A DNA stretch of 64,000 nt, from positions 744,001-808,000 of the forward strand of contig JARFXR010000002.1 in the NCBI GenBank assembly GCA_029194535.1, read 5' to 3'. The notes under the pieces are model-generated. The model was not told the origin of the DNA, ran no database searches, and saw nothing but the letters and a program-made list of their open reading frames with translations. The translations under genes were made by a program, and so were the position numbers. Of the stretch, positions 51,859-61,010 are shown in pieces. How positions within the stretch are numbered: position 1 is the stretch's first letter; each line of letters opens with the position of its first letter. This DNA comes from Nitrospira sp. (lineage in GTDB: Bacteria > Nitrospirota > Nitrospiria > Nitrospirales > Nitrospiraceae).

Positions 51859-52029
51859 CTACACAATCATCCACCACCGTAGCGCGACGACAACGGCGCT
51901 AAACAGGAGTAGTGCCGTGACTTGGTGGGCGTTAAGCCGCTCCTGATCACCCGGCGGGATGGGATGAACTGTAAAATATCTGTTTTTGAAATACAAGACC
52001 AGAGCGATCGGAATGAGCAGAAATCCCAA
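51859..52029 (-). CDS. Possible 56-aa membrane protein
   Basis: A short frame with hydrophobic ends: GFLLIPIALVLYF and VTALLLFSAVVVAL, separated by a polar loop NRYFTVHPIPPGDQERLNAH. This is a believable two-helix membrane protein. The only start is a TTG inside a run of eight T (minus strand), without a ribosome-binding site, directly next to the fragment resembling ribonucleotide reductase. It may be the intact 3' end of a gene whose front has been lost, or a real small gene. The TAG stop is at 51859-51861. Confidence 0.4.
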   Translation of the reverse strand: MGFLLIPIALVLYFKNRYFTVHPIPPGDQERLNAHQVTALLLFSAVVVALRWWMIV

Positions 52030-52101
52030 AAAAAAGACTCGACCACGACGTGGCCAAGGAGCCGAAGCCCTCGAGCAGGCGGGGCGGCAGTCCGAACGGG
52101 G

Positions 52102-52506
52102 TCAACAGTTGCTCGTGCTTCGTCCCGGCATTGAACAGAGTCGGCGAGCTTGGGAGGTATTCCAGAGGCGACACCGATCAGTGCCAAGCACGCGCGCCTG
52201 GACATTCGATCGATATTCGAACGCGACGCGGTAGAGGGCCGGGACCATTTCCACGCCCAACTGCGCCAACTTGGCTTGCATCGGCGTCACGCTCTTTTCA
52301 TAGGCCTTCCAGTAGATCTCTTCGTTTTCCCAGATCGCGATGTTGATAAAGTTGAACTTACTGTCGGGCTTGAGGCTGCGATGGAACTTGCCGCTGATGA
52401 AGCCGGGCTGTGCGGTAATATCGGCCTTCACGTCCTCCCACCATTTCACGAACGCCTCTTCCTGCCCTTTCGGAACCGAGAACACGTTGATCAGCGTCAC
52501 CGCCAT
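52102..52506 (-). CDS. Antibiotic biosynthesis monooxygenase (ABM)-fold protein with altered C-terminus
   Basis: A 134-aa protein. The first 98 residues are an ABM domain: AVTLINVFSVPKGQEEAFVKWW, ITAQPGFISGKFHRSL and FINIAIWENEEIYWKAYEKS. Such small dimeric ferredoxin-like proteins often oxidise or bind hydrophobic ring compounds. The usual family end is near VPALYRVAFEY; here the frame runs on for 36 residues that look random and cover the ribonucleotide-reductase-like fragment. The natural stop seems lost at a recombination junction. The ATG at 52504-52506 has GGAGGTG upstream. Confidence 0.8.
   Translation of the reverse strand: MAVTLINVFSVPKGQEEAFVKWWEDVKADITAQPGFISGKFHRSLKPDSKFNFINIAIWENEEIYWKAYEKSVTPMQAKLAQLGVEMVPALYRVAFEYRSNVQARVLGTDRCRLWNTSQARRLCSMPGRSTSNC
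52105..52174 (-). pseudogene. Fragment resembling ribonucleotide reductase large subunit
   Basis: On the minus strand, in a frame different from the ABM protein, the DNA encodes PLEYLPSSPTLFNAGTKHEQ. This closely matches the conserved NSPTLFNAGT region of class I/II ribonucleotide reductase large subunits. No other part of such a gene is nearby; the sequence diverges after KHEQL. It seems to be a gene scrap left by recombination. The match is short, so moderate certainty only. Confidence 0.45.
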
Positions 52507-52580
52507 GATGCACCTCCCCATGATCCATACAGCAGACCGACCGGACCGTGCCCCAATTATGCAGCACGATACCGGGAGAC

Positions 52581-52734
52581 TAGAACCTATCTCAAGATGG
52601 GTGTTCCGCTCAGAACCAGTCATGCCCGTGAAAGCGGGCATCCAGAGTGACCTGAAAAGTCTGGATTCCCGCCTGCGCGGGAATGACGACAACAGACCTC
52701 ATCCCGTCATGAACGAATTTTGAGATAGGTTCTA
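52581..52734. mobile_element. 154-bp MITE-like element, copy 2
   Basis: The same element as at 41599-41752 but inverted. The terminal repeats TAGAACCTATCTCAA (52581-52595) and TTGAGATAGGTTCTA (52720-52734) are identical to copy 1, the length is identical, and the internal double hairpin is conserved. It sits between the ABM gene and the type I restriction locus. With copy 1 it forms a pair of inverted repeats enclosing about 10.8 kb. Confidence 0.85.
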
Positions 52735-53003
52735 AAGAGGTCGGAGTTCGTCCGAGCAATGGGAACGGTGCGGATCCTGCCGTCGATCACCGCTCGGTCC
52801 GGCCGCCTCACCATCTCGGCGACGCACACAAGCGTGGCGCTCTTTATTCATCGCGCCGTGCGCCCTCTTACCCCGCCCGGTGTAGGCACCCCGCTGCGGG
52901 CGAGCGGCAGATCAACGTCACCCACAACAACAGATGGAAGCTAATACGGCGCCCAAGCTTCGCACAGGTCGCGTGCTCGGCATCCCATCCTCGACAGAGT
53001 TCC

Positions 53004-54266
53004 TTGAGTCTCGGGAGAGGCCCGCTCATCTCCGACCTGTGGAACGCCGCAGATCACCTCCGCGCGAACTCCAAGCTGACCTCCAGCGATTATTGTATGC
53101 CCGTCCTGGGCGTGATCTTCTTGCGCCACGCGGCCAATCGGTTTGAGGCGGCGCAGCGGCAGATCGATGCTGACCAGGCGAGCGGCAAGATGCCGAAGCG
53201 CAAGGTGCGCCCGGAGGACTATATCGCCCGGCGTGCGCTCTTTCTGCCGAAGAACGCCCGCTACGAGTGGATGATTCAGCAGGCTGCCGTGAGCGGTGTC
53301 GATTTCCCCAAGCTCGTCACTGACGCCATGACCGCGATCGAGGATACGTTTCCGCCGCTCAAGGGCGTGCTGCCGAAAGACTACGGCATTTTCGAACCGA
53401 AAGTATTGGAAGACCTGATGCGGCTCTTCAACAGCGAGCAGGTCAGGCAGGCCACCGGCGATGTATTCGGCCGCATCTATGAATACTTCCTTGCCGAATT
53501 CTCAGTGCAAAAAGCCCACGACAACGGAGAATTCTTCACGCCTCCGTCGCTGGTGCAGACGATCGTGAACGTCATCGAACCGGACCATGGCCTCGTGTTC
53601 GATCCGGCAAGCGGGTCCGGCGGCATGTTTGTCCAGTCCAGCCACTTCATCGAACATAAGGGCGGCGACACGGCAAAGAAGGTGGTGTTTTATGGGCAGG
53701 AGAAGAACCGCGACACCATCCACATCGCGAAGATGAATCTCGCCGTGCACGGGCTGGAAGGCAAGATTGCCGAGGCGATCCTCGGTCTCGTCAAGCAAGT
53801 GGACTTGCTCTACAAGCTCGCCGCGCGGGTCGCGGACCTCGGCAATGAGATGTCCCTCGCCCCCGGCAACGGGGGAGAGGGCAAGGGTGAGGGGCTGACT
53901 TATGACCGCCGCTCGACTGGCAAGTTGATCAAACAGCTTGATGAGCAGCGCAAAACTGCCGTCGAGCAGATGAAGCAAGCTGCCTATGTCCACCGCCAAG
54001 TCCTGTGGCTTCAGGACCGGTTTCCAAAAGCGGAACTGGAGGATGTGCCGGGGCTGGTGAAACTGGTGGATCGAAAAGAGATCGAGGCCGCTGACTGGAG
54101 CCTCACGCCCGGCCGCTATGTCGGCGTCGCCCCGCCGGAAGAGGACGAGGACTTCGACTTCGAGCAGACCCTGCGCGACATCCACACCGAGCTGGCCGAC
54201 CTGAACAAGGAAACGGCCGAGCTGGCGGCGAAGATTCAGGAGAACTTCGAGGAGCTGGGGGCATGA
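53004..54266 (+). pseudogene. hsdM: Type I restriction-modification DNA methylase HsdM with internal in-frame deletion
   Basis: A 420-codon open frame. It matches N6-adenine methylase subunits at both ends: GPLISDLWNAADHLRANSKL, GEFFTPPSLVQTIVNVI and SAM motif I FDPASGSGGMF (199-209) at the front; KQAAYVHRQVLWLQDRFP and the acidic tail EEDEDFDFEQTLRDIH at the back. After GLEGKIAEA (about residue 258) the sequence jumps to LGLVKQVDLLYKL, so the part with the catalytic NPPF motif is missing; full-length members of this family are near 700 aa. Residues 284-298 (SLAPGNGGEGKGEGL) look like a translated G-rich repeat. The start is a TTG. Methylation activity is not expected. It overlaps hsdS by 4 bp. 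Confidence 0.85.
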
Positions 54267-55483
54267 GCTGGCGGACGCTGACCATCGGTGATCTGGTGGA
54301 CGATGACGGCGCTGAAATACAGACGGGGCCATTCGGAACGCAGCTGAAGGCCAGTGACTACGTGGATGACGGCACTCCTGTGATCAATGTCCGCAACATC
54401 GGCTATGGGCGGCTGAAGCCAGAGAAGCTTGAGTTCGTGAGCGAGGAAACCGCGGAGCGCCTCTCTTCTCATCTTCTCGAACCGTAGGACATCGTGTTTG
54501 GTCGCAAAGGCGCCGTCGACCGACATCTTTTTGTTGGTGAGGAACAGGAGCATTGGATGCAGGGTTCCGACTGCATCCGCCTTCGCTTCCTGAATGCCGA
54601 TGTTGTGCCCCGCTTCGTTTCGTATTTATTCCTGACCGAGACTCATCAGAAATGGATGCTAGTGCAGGCAGGGAACAAGGCAACGATGGCATCTCTGAAC
54701 CACGACATCATCAGGCGGATCACATTGCGTCTTCCGCCTCCTCCGGTTCAAGCAGCTACGGTTAGCATCCTCTCCGCCTACGACGACCTCATCGAGAACA
54801 ACCGGCGGCGGATGGCATTGTTGGAGGAGGCGGCGCGGCAGCTCTACCGCGAGTGGTTTGTCTGCCTCCGCTTCCCCGGCTACGAGCACACCCGCATTAG
54901 AAACGGCGTGCCGGAGGGATGGGAACGGAAGACACTCGGTGAGTTGTGTGAGGAAGTTCGCGAACCTGTGAAGCCCAATGCACTTGAGCCATCCACGCCA
55001 TACATCGGCCTGGAACATATGCCTCGTCGGTCAATCTCTCTCAGTGAGTGGGGTACAGCCGAACAGATCACCAGTAACAAACACCGCTTCCGTCAGGGCG
55101 AGATCCTTTTCGGGAAGATACGCCCGTACTTCCATAAGGTAGGGATTGCTTTCGTTGATGGTGTCTCATCTTCCGACTCGATCGTCATCCGAGCAGGCGA
55201 CGCAGGGTACCACGGACTAGTTCTGATGACGGTATCGAGCGACCCCTTTGTGGCGCTGACGGCTCAGACCATGAAGGAAGGTTCGAAGATGCCGAGGGCC
55301 GATTGGAAGCAAATGCAAGCTTACCCGGTGCCTTCGCCCCCTCACGGATTGCTGAGCAGCTTCGAGAGTGTCGTTCGCTCCACTGTCGAGCAATTGAAGA
55401 CCCTCACATTCTTGAACCAGAAGCTCCGCGCGGCCCGTGACCTCCTATTGCCCCGCCTGATGAGCGGCGAAATCGCCGTCTAA
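54263..55483 (+). pseudogene. hsdS: Type I restriction-modification specificity subunit HsdS with premature stop
   Basis: The frame would encode about 406 aa with two target-recognition domains. The first has DGAEIQTGPFGTQLKASDY and FGRKGAVDRHLF; the second has GWERKTLGELCEEV, ILFGKIRPYFHKVGIAF and the C-terminal LLLPRLMSGEIAV. Codon 75 at 54485-54487 is TAG, in frame, at a spot where relatives continue LEPxDIVFGRKG. The rest of the frame is clean, so a single point mutation made it a pseudogene. Unless the amber codon is suppressed or a GTG at 54494 restarts translation, no complete subunit is made. Start overlaps hsdM by ATGA. Confidence 0.88.
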
Positions 55484-55558
55484 TTGCAATTCATCGGCGT
55501 TGCACACTAATATGCCCAAGTTCCCTACCAGGGGACTTACCGGTAATAGTGTGCAACG
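55484..55558 (+). promoter_or_regulatory. Promoter and nested inverted-repeat operator of the abiE module
   Basis: TTGCAA (55484-55489) and TAATAT (55508-55513) with an 18-base spacer form a promoter. Perfect 12-bp inverted repeats CGTTGCACACTA (55498-55509) and TAGTGTGCAACG (55547-55558) flank an inner imperfect pair AAGTTCCC/GGGGACTT (55518-55538). The right arm ends directly before the ATG. The left arm overlaps the -10 box. This fits autorepression by the AbiEi antitoxin, known for this family. Confidence 0.8.
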
Positions 55559-56359
55559 ATGAAGCAGATGCTCGGGAAACTGGAACGCCAGCTGTTCGCC
55601 TATGCGCAGATGCGCGGGTGGCGAACAGTGAAAACGGGCGACCTGACCAAGGCGCTCGGCATCTCGCGTGTCCAGGAAAAGAAGCTCTTCACGCGGCTCT
55701 CGAAGGGCCGCATGATCGCGCAGGCGCGCAGAGGCCTCTATCTGATTCCCCAGCGTCTTCCTCTGGGCGGAAGCTGGGCGCCCTCGGAAATTCTTGCGCT
55801 CAATACGCTGATCGGCGATCGGAAGGGACGGTACCAAATCTGCGGTCCCAACGCCTTCAATCGCTACGGCTATGACGAGCAGGTGCCGAATCGCATCTAC
55901 GCGTACAACAACCGTTTGTACGGAGAGCGGAGAGTCGGACCGGTGCAGCTCACCCTCATCAAGGTGGCAGATCGCCGATTGGGATCGACAGACGAGACGG
56001 TAACGGCGGATGGCGAACGGGAAGTCTATTCATCGAGAGTGCGAACCCTGCTCGATGCGGTCTATGATTGGTCTCGATTCGGCACAGTCCCGCGAGCCTA
56101 CGACTGGGTGCGCGCCGATTTGAAGATGCGGCGCGTGACGGCGCGAGACCTCGTGCAGGTCACGTTGCAGTACGGTGATATTGGATCGACCAGGCGCATG
56201 GGGTACTTGCTCGAACAAGAAGGGGTCGAGGCGTTGCTTCTCCGGAGGCTTGAGCGAGCGCTGAAGCCCACACGGAGCTTTATCCCGTGGATTCCGTCAA
56301 AACCCAAACGCGGCACCATCAATCGCCGATGGGGGGTGGTGAACAATGCGCGGGCCTGA
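55559..56359 (+). CDS. abiEi: Type IV toxin-antitoxin system antitoxin AbiEi
   Basis: A 266-aa protein. The N-terminal winged helix has MKQMLGKLERQLFAYAQMRGWRTVKTGDLTKALGISRVQEKKLFTRLSKGRMI followed by RRGLYLIPQRLP, the usual AbiEi start. The C-terminal domain (about residues 90-266) has YQICGPNAFNRYGYDEQVPNRIYAYNN and a late FIPWIPSKPKRG tail. The N-terminal part represses the promoter; the C-terminal part is needed for antitoxicity. The operator lies directly before the ATG. The gene overlaps abiEii by 14 bp and is undamaged, in contrast to the restriction genes on both sides. Confidence 0.9.
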   Translation: MKQMLGKLERQLFAYAQMRGWRTVKTGDLTKALGISRVQEKKLFTRLSKGRMIAQARRGLYLIPQRLPLGGSWAPSEILALNTLIGDRKGRYQICGPNAFNRYGYDEQVPNRIYAYNNRLYGERRVGPVQLTLIKVADRRLGSTDETVTADGEREVYSSRVRTLLDAVYDWSRFGTVPRAYDWVRADLKMRRVTARDLVQVTLQYGDIGSTRRMGYLLEQEGVEALLLRRLERALKPTRSFIPWIPSKPKRGTINRRWGVVNNARA

Positions 56360-57233
56360 GACCCGGCTGCTGCGCCATCATCACGATGCCGCCTTCTTCT
56401 CCGAGGCCATCGCGTTTACCTCGGCGCAACAAGGATTCGTATCGGCCTTGATCGAGAAGGACTATTTCTGCAGCGTGGTGTTGGCCTACCTCTCCGGATT
56501 GTCCGATGGAAACCTGGTCTTCAAAGGCGGCACCTGTCTGACGAAAGTGCATGCGGGGTTTTATCGTCTGAGCGAAGACCTCGACTTCACGATCTCCATG
56601 CCGGTCGATGCTTCGCGCGCGGAACGCAGCCGTCAGATCGAGCCGGTGAAACGGGCACTGCGCACGCTGTACAAGGCGATGCCCGAATTCCGTGAAGACG
56701 AACCCCTCAGAGGCGCGAACAGTTCCCGGCAATACGTCGGCAGCGTGAGCTATGAGTCGCCGCTTTACCGGCGGAGGGAGACGATCAAAATTGAAATCAG
56801 TTTGCGCGAGCTATTGGTCGAACAACCTGGGCAGAGCCACGCTGCCACGATTCTCAGGAATCCCCTCACCGGGGAGCCGTTAGTTCCTCCAATTAGGTTC
56901 GCGTGCATTGCCAAACGAGAAGCGTTGGCTGAGAAGTTTCGTGCCGCATTGACTCGTCGGGAGCCGGCTGTTCGGGATTATTTCGATGTCGATTACGCGG
57001 TTCAGCATCGACAGCTCGACCCCACCGATGCCGCGTGGCTTCGGATGGTCAAGGACAAGCTGCCTGTGCCGGGCAATGAACCTGTCGATATCTCCGAACG
57101 GCGATTGCGACTGTTGCGAGACCAGATCGGGCTGTTTCTGAAACCAGTCCTCCGAGTCGACGAGCTTCGAGACTTCGATCTCGATCGTGCGTTTGGTCTC
57201 GTGGCCAAAGTGGCCGTTGAGGCAGCAGCATGA
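56346..57233 (+). CDS. abiEii: Type IV toxin-antitoxin system toxin AbiEii (nucleotidyltransferase)
   Basis: A 295-aa nucleotidyltransferase. The motif FKGGTCLTKVHAGFYRLSEDLDFTI (residues 59-83) holds the GGT at 61-63, Lys67, Ser76-Glu77-Asp78 and Asp80, the catalytic pattern GGTxLxK...SeDxDl of DUF1814 proteins. Relatives transfer nucleotides to tRNA acceptor stems and stop growth. The active residues are intact. A later conserved part is IRFACIAKREALAEKFRAALTRREPAVRDYFDVDY. Its stop overlaps the hsdR start (ATGA at 57230-57233), so it is translationally linked to the restriction operon. Confidence 0.92.
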   Translation: MRGPETRLLRHHHDAAFFSEAIAFTSAQQGFVSALIEKDYFCSVVLAYLSGLSDGNLVFKGGTCLTKVHAGFYRLSEDLDFTISMPVDASRAERSRQIEPVKRALRTLYKAMPEFREDEPLRGANSSRQYVGSVSYESPLYRRRETIKIEISLRELLVEQPGQSHAATILRNPLTGEPLVPPIRFACIAKREALAEKFRAALTRREPAVRDYFDVDYAVQHRQLDPTDAAWLRMVKDKLPVPGNEPVDISERRLRLLRDQIGLFLKPVLRVDELRDFDLDRAFGLVAKVAVEAAA

Positions 57234-60200
57234 TCACCGACATCAACAGCGAAGATCGGCTGGTCCAGCAGACCTTCGCCGACTATCTGCGCGACCGGCT
57301 CGGCTGGGAGAGCTGCTACGCCTACAACCAGGAAACGTTCGGACCGGCCGGCACGCTGGGGCGCTTGTCCGAACGGGATGTCGTGCTGGTGCGCGATCTG
57401 CGCGCGGCGCTCGAACGACTCAATCCTGATCTGCCGGCATCGGCCCGGGAACAGGCGATCGAGAAGTTGACGCGCATCGACTTCGCCCGCTCACTCATCC
57501 AGCACAACCGCGAGTGCTATGGCTTCATCCGCGGTGGCGTGCCGGTCGAATGGCGGGAGCCTTCCGGTGAAAGCCGCCATGCGCGGGCGCAGGTGATCGA
57601 CTTCCGTCGTGTCGGCAACAACCGATTCCTGGCCGTGCGCGAGCTGAAGATTCAGGGAGTACGGGTCCCCCACTACAACTGGCGCGCCGACCTGGTCTGC
57701 TTCGTGAACGGTCTGCCGCTGGTTTTTGTCGAGCTCAAGGCGGTCTATCGAAATATCCGCGCCGGGTTCGACGACAATCTCACCGATTATTTGAGCGAGC
57801 ACAGCATCGCACAGGCGTTCCATCACAATGCCTTTCTCGTGGTGAGCAATGGAGACCGGGCTCGGTATGGCTCGATCACCAGTCAGTGGGAGCATTTTGT
57901 CGAGTGGAAGCGCAACGCGGAGCGCGAACCGGGCCGCGTGGATGCGCAGATCTTACTGGATGGGATGCTCGCCAAGGAGCGGCTGCTGGATCTGGTCGAG
58001 CACTTCATCTTGTTCGACGACAGCCGGGCAGGCGGCACCCGCAAGATCGTGGCGCGGAATCAGCAAGTCCTGGGCGTGAACAACGCCGTGGCATCGGTCA
58101 TTCGACAGGAGGAATTGAAGCGGGCGATCCCGGTTCGGGAACGTCTCGTCGAATACCGCGTTCCGATCGAAGATCATTTGCTAGCCGCCGATCGATCCTC
58201 ACGGTGCTGAGGCTGCCTCCCTTCTGACCAGCGGACCGCTGTCCGATGAGGTTCGCGAATTGCCTTTAGTCAAACGCGCTCATCCCGACCTCGGCCGGCT
58301 TGGCGTCTTCTGGCACACGCAAGGCAGCGGCAAGTCCTATTCGATGGCCTTCTTCACCGAAAAGGTCCGGCGTGTCGTGCCAGGCAACTTCACCTTCGTC
58401 CTGATGACCGACCGGGACGACTTGGACGATCAGATCTGGCGGACTTTCATCGGGTGCGGGGTGATCGATGAGAAGACCCCGCGCGCCGGTTCCGGAAAAG
58501 AGCTGCAAGGCTTGCTGCGCGGCAATCACCGATTCATCTTCAGCCTCATTCACAAGTTCAACCAGCCCGTCACCGAACCCTACAGCGAGCGGGACGACAT
58601 TATCGTCATCTCGGATGAGGCGCACCGGACGCAGGCGGGCAAGTTCGCGCGGAACATGTGGCTGGCTTTGCCCAACGCCTCGTTCATCGGCTTCACCGGC
58701 ACGCCGCTGTTCAAACACGATGAGCTGACCAAGCGCATCTTCGGCGGCTACATCTCCCGCTATGACTTCAAGCGGTCGGAGGAAGATCAGTCCACCGTCA
58801 AGCTGGTGTATGAGAATCGCGGCGAGAAGTTGGGGATCGCGCGGTTGGATTTGAACGATCGCATTGCGGGGGCCATCGAGCGAGCCGAGCTGAATCCGGA
58901 TCAACTGGCGCTGCTGGAGCAACTCCTCGGCAAGGATTACGAAGTGATCACCGCCGACGATCGGTTGGACAAGCTGGCGGACGACTTCGTCGAGCATTGC
59001 GCGACCCGTTGGCAGACGGGGAAATCCATGCTGGTCTGCATCGACAAGATCACCTGCGCGCGCATGTTGCAGCGCGTCGAGCCGCGCTGGCAGGCCAAGC
59101 TCGCGCACGTGAAGGAGCAGATTCCACTCACAGAGGCAGAGCTGGACGGAACTCGCGATAGCGACCGGCGGGAGCGGGTGATCAAGGAGCTGGAGTTCCT
59201 ACGCGGCCAGGCGGGATGGATGGACTCCACGATCATCGAACTCATCATCAGCGAGGCGCAGAACGAAGTCCGCGACTTCGCGAAGTGGGGCTTCGACATC
59301 ATTCCCCATCGTGTCGTCATGAAGACCGGATTTCAGACGGTGGACGGGAAGCGAGCGCCGGTGGATGAGGCGTTCAACGACCCGCAGCATCCCTTCCGCA
59401 TCGCGATCGTTTGCGCCATGTGGCTGACCGGTTTCGATGTGGAATGCCTGGCCACGCTCTACATCGACAAGCCGATGAAAGCCCACACCCTCATGCAAGC
59501 GATCGCGCGCGCCAATCGCGTCTATCCGGGAAAGGACTGCGGTGTGATCGTCGACTACAACGGCATGCTGAAGAGCCTCCGCGAGGCGTTGGCCCAGTAC
59601 GCAGTGGGCGATGAGGGCACTGACGACGGAGCAGACGAGATCGTGGCTCCAATTGAAGAATTGGTCGCGCTGCTCATGCAGGCGCTCGAAGCGGCGGAAC
59701 TCCATCTCAAGGACCTCAAGTTTGACCCGAGTCGGCTTCAGGGCGCCACCGGGTTCGCGCGGATCGAAGCCTTGCGGGATGCCGTGGATGCGCTCTACAC
59801 GTCGGATGAAGCGAAGCGCCGGTTCGAAATCATGGCGCGGCTGGTCTTCGCCCGGTTCAAGGCGCTGCTGATGGAACCAAGCGCCTTCCGGTATGCAGAA
59901 CGCCATGACAACATCGAAGCCATCTACAAGAAGTTGCAGGAGCGGCGCGATACCGCCGATGTGACGGAAGTTCTGAAGGAACTGCACCGTATCGTAAACG
60001 AGGCGATCCGCGCTCAGGAGCCGGGCACAGACCATGCCGAGGGCCTCAGGGTCGATCTGAGCGCCATTGACTTTGTCACGCTCCGGGATGAATTCGCCGC
60101 CAAGGTCAAACGCAAGCATGCGACTCTCCAGGATATTCGCGATGTCGTGGAAAGGAAACTGGCGCAGATGTTGGCGCGGAATCCGCTACGGATGGACTAC

Positions 60201-60640
60201 TACAAGAAGTACCAGGAGATCATCGCCGACTACAATCGGGAGAAGGACCGGGTCACGGTGGAAGAGACGTTCACTCGGCTTGTGCGCTGGCTCATACCCT
60301 TGACGCGGAGCACCGGCGCGCGGCGGAGGAAGGGCTCAGCGAGGACGAGCTGGCCCTCTTCGATTTGCTCTTTAAGGACAACATCACCAAGGCCGATCGT
60401 GAGCGTCTGAAGCAAGCCAGCAAGGCGTTACTCGCGTCATTGAAGTCGCTGCTCGAACCGATGCGCAACTGGACGGAAAACACCGCCACGCAGGCGGAGG
60501 TCAAAGTGTTCATTCTCGATAATCTCTGGCAGGCGCTGCCGCGACCGCCGTTCACCGAGGAAGAAGCCGAAGCGGTCGCGGGTAAGGTGTACGCCTATGT
60601 TTGGCAACGAAGCTCGGTAGGCCCTGGCTTACCCGCGTAG
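57230..60640 (+). pseudogene. hsdR: Type I restriction endonuclease subunit HsdR, two frameshifts
   Basis: Three overlapping pieces give a protein of about 1135 residues. Piece 1 (57230 to about 58195) has the nuclease site ADLVCFVNGLPLVFVELKA. Piece 2 has Walker A TQGSGKS, VISDEAHR and helicase motifs through ANRVYPGK. Piece 3 (from about 60286) has EEGLSEDELALFDLLFKDN and the C-terminal helices. The first break is a tandem GATCGATC at 58190-58197 that reads correctly if one GATC is removed (AADPHGAEAAS). The second is at about 60285, where one missing G restores LVALAHTLDAEH. The last residues after YAYVWQ look foreign. No functional enzyme is expected. Confidence 0.9.
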
Positions 60641-61010
60641 GAGACACGCTTTTTCCGTGGTTGCTCTTTCACTGCGCTCCTGTCACTCAAGCGCTCGGCT
60701 GAGAGCGGAGCACCTTCATCGACGGAAGCCTTCGTTCCTTTGCCTCGAAAGGAGGGTGGGCGCTTTGCGACTTGCGATGGGTCGCATGCCCTGTCGCTGC
60801 GGTCGTCACCGGCGATGGCGAGCACTGTCCGAGGTTCCATTAGACGAAGTCACAATGGAACAAGTTGCGCAGCCAAGTAGCGACTGTGACATGCGGTTTC
60901 ACCCATCGCCGGAGCAAACGGCCCATCATCCGCTCTTCGTTTGACTCCCCTCCACCCGTTTGTTACTCTCCGCCGGATTCACAATCCATCATCAACGAAT
61001 CTATTTCATT
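60641..61010. other. Intergenic region between hsdR remnant and polyprenyl synthase gene
   Basis: About 370 bp with no convincing gene. Frames of 81 and 95 codons exist, but they have Arg/Ser/Pro-rich composition and no ribosome-binding site. An AT-rich stretch at 60945-61010 before the tandem 10-bp repeat may hold the promoter of the next gene, but no clear boxes are seen. Confidence 0.5.

Noticed and set aside
60365-60640. C-terminal hsdR piece as an independent gene
   Set aside because: It continues the HsdR protein exactly when one missing base near 60285 is restored.
51759-60640. Prophage or integrative element
   Set aside because: No integrase, phage structural genes, attachment repeats or tRNA were seen; the accessory genes are a restriction locus with a toxin-antitoxin pair and small repeats.
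60595-60944. Two overlapping short frames (81 and 95 codons) after hsdR
   Set aside because: Low-complexity Arg/Ser/Pro composition, opposite strands over the same DNA and no start signals.
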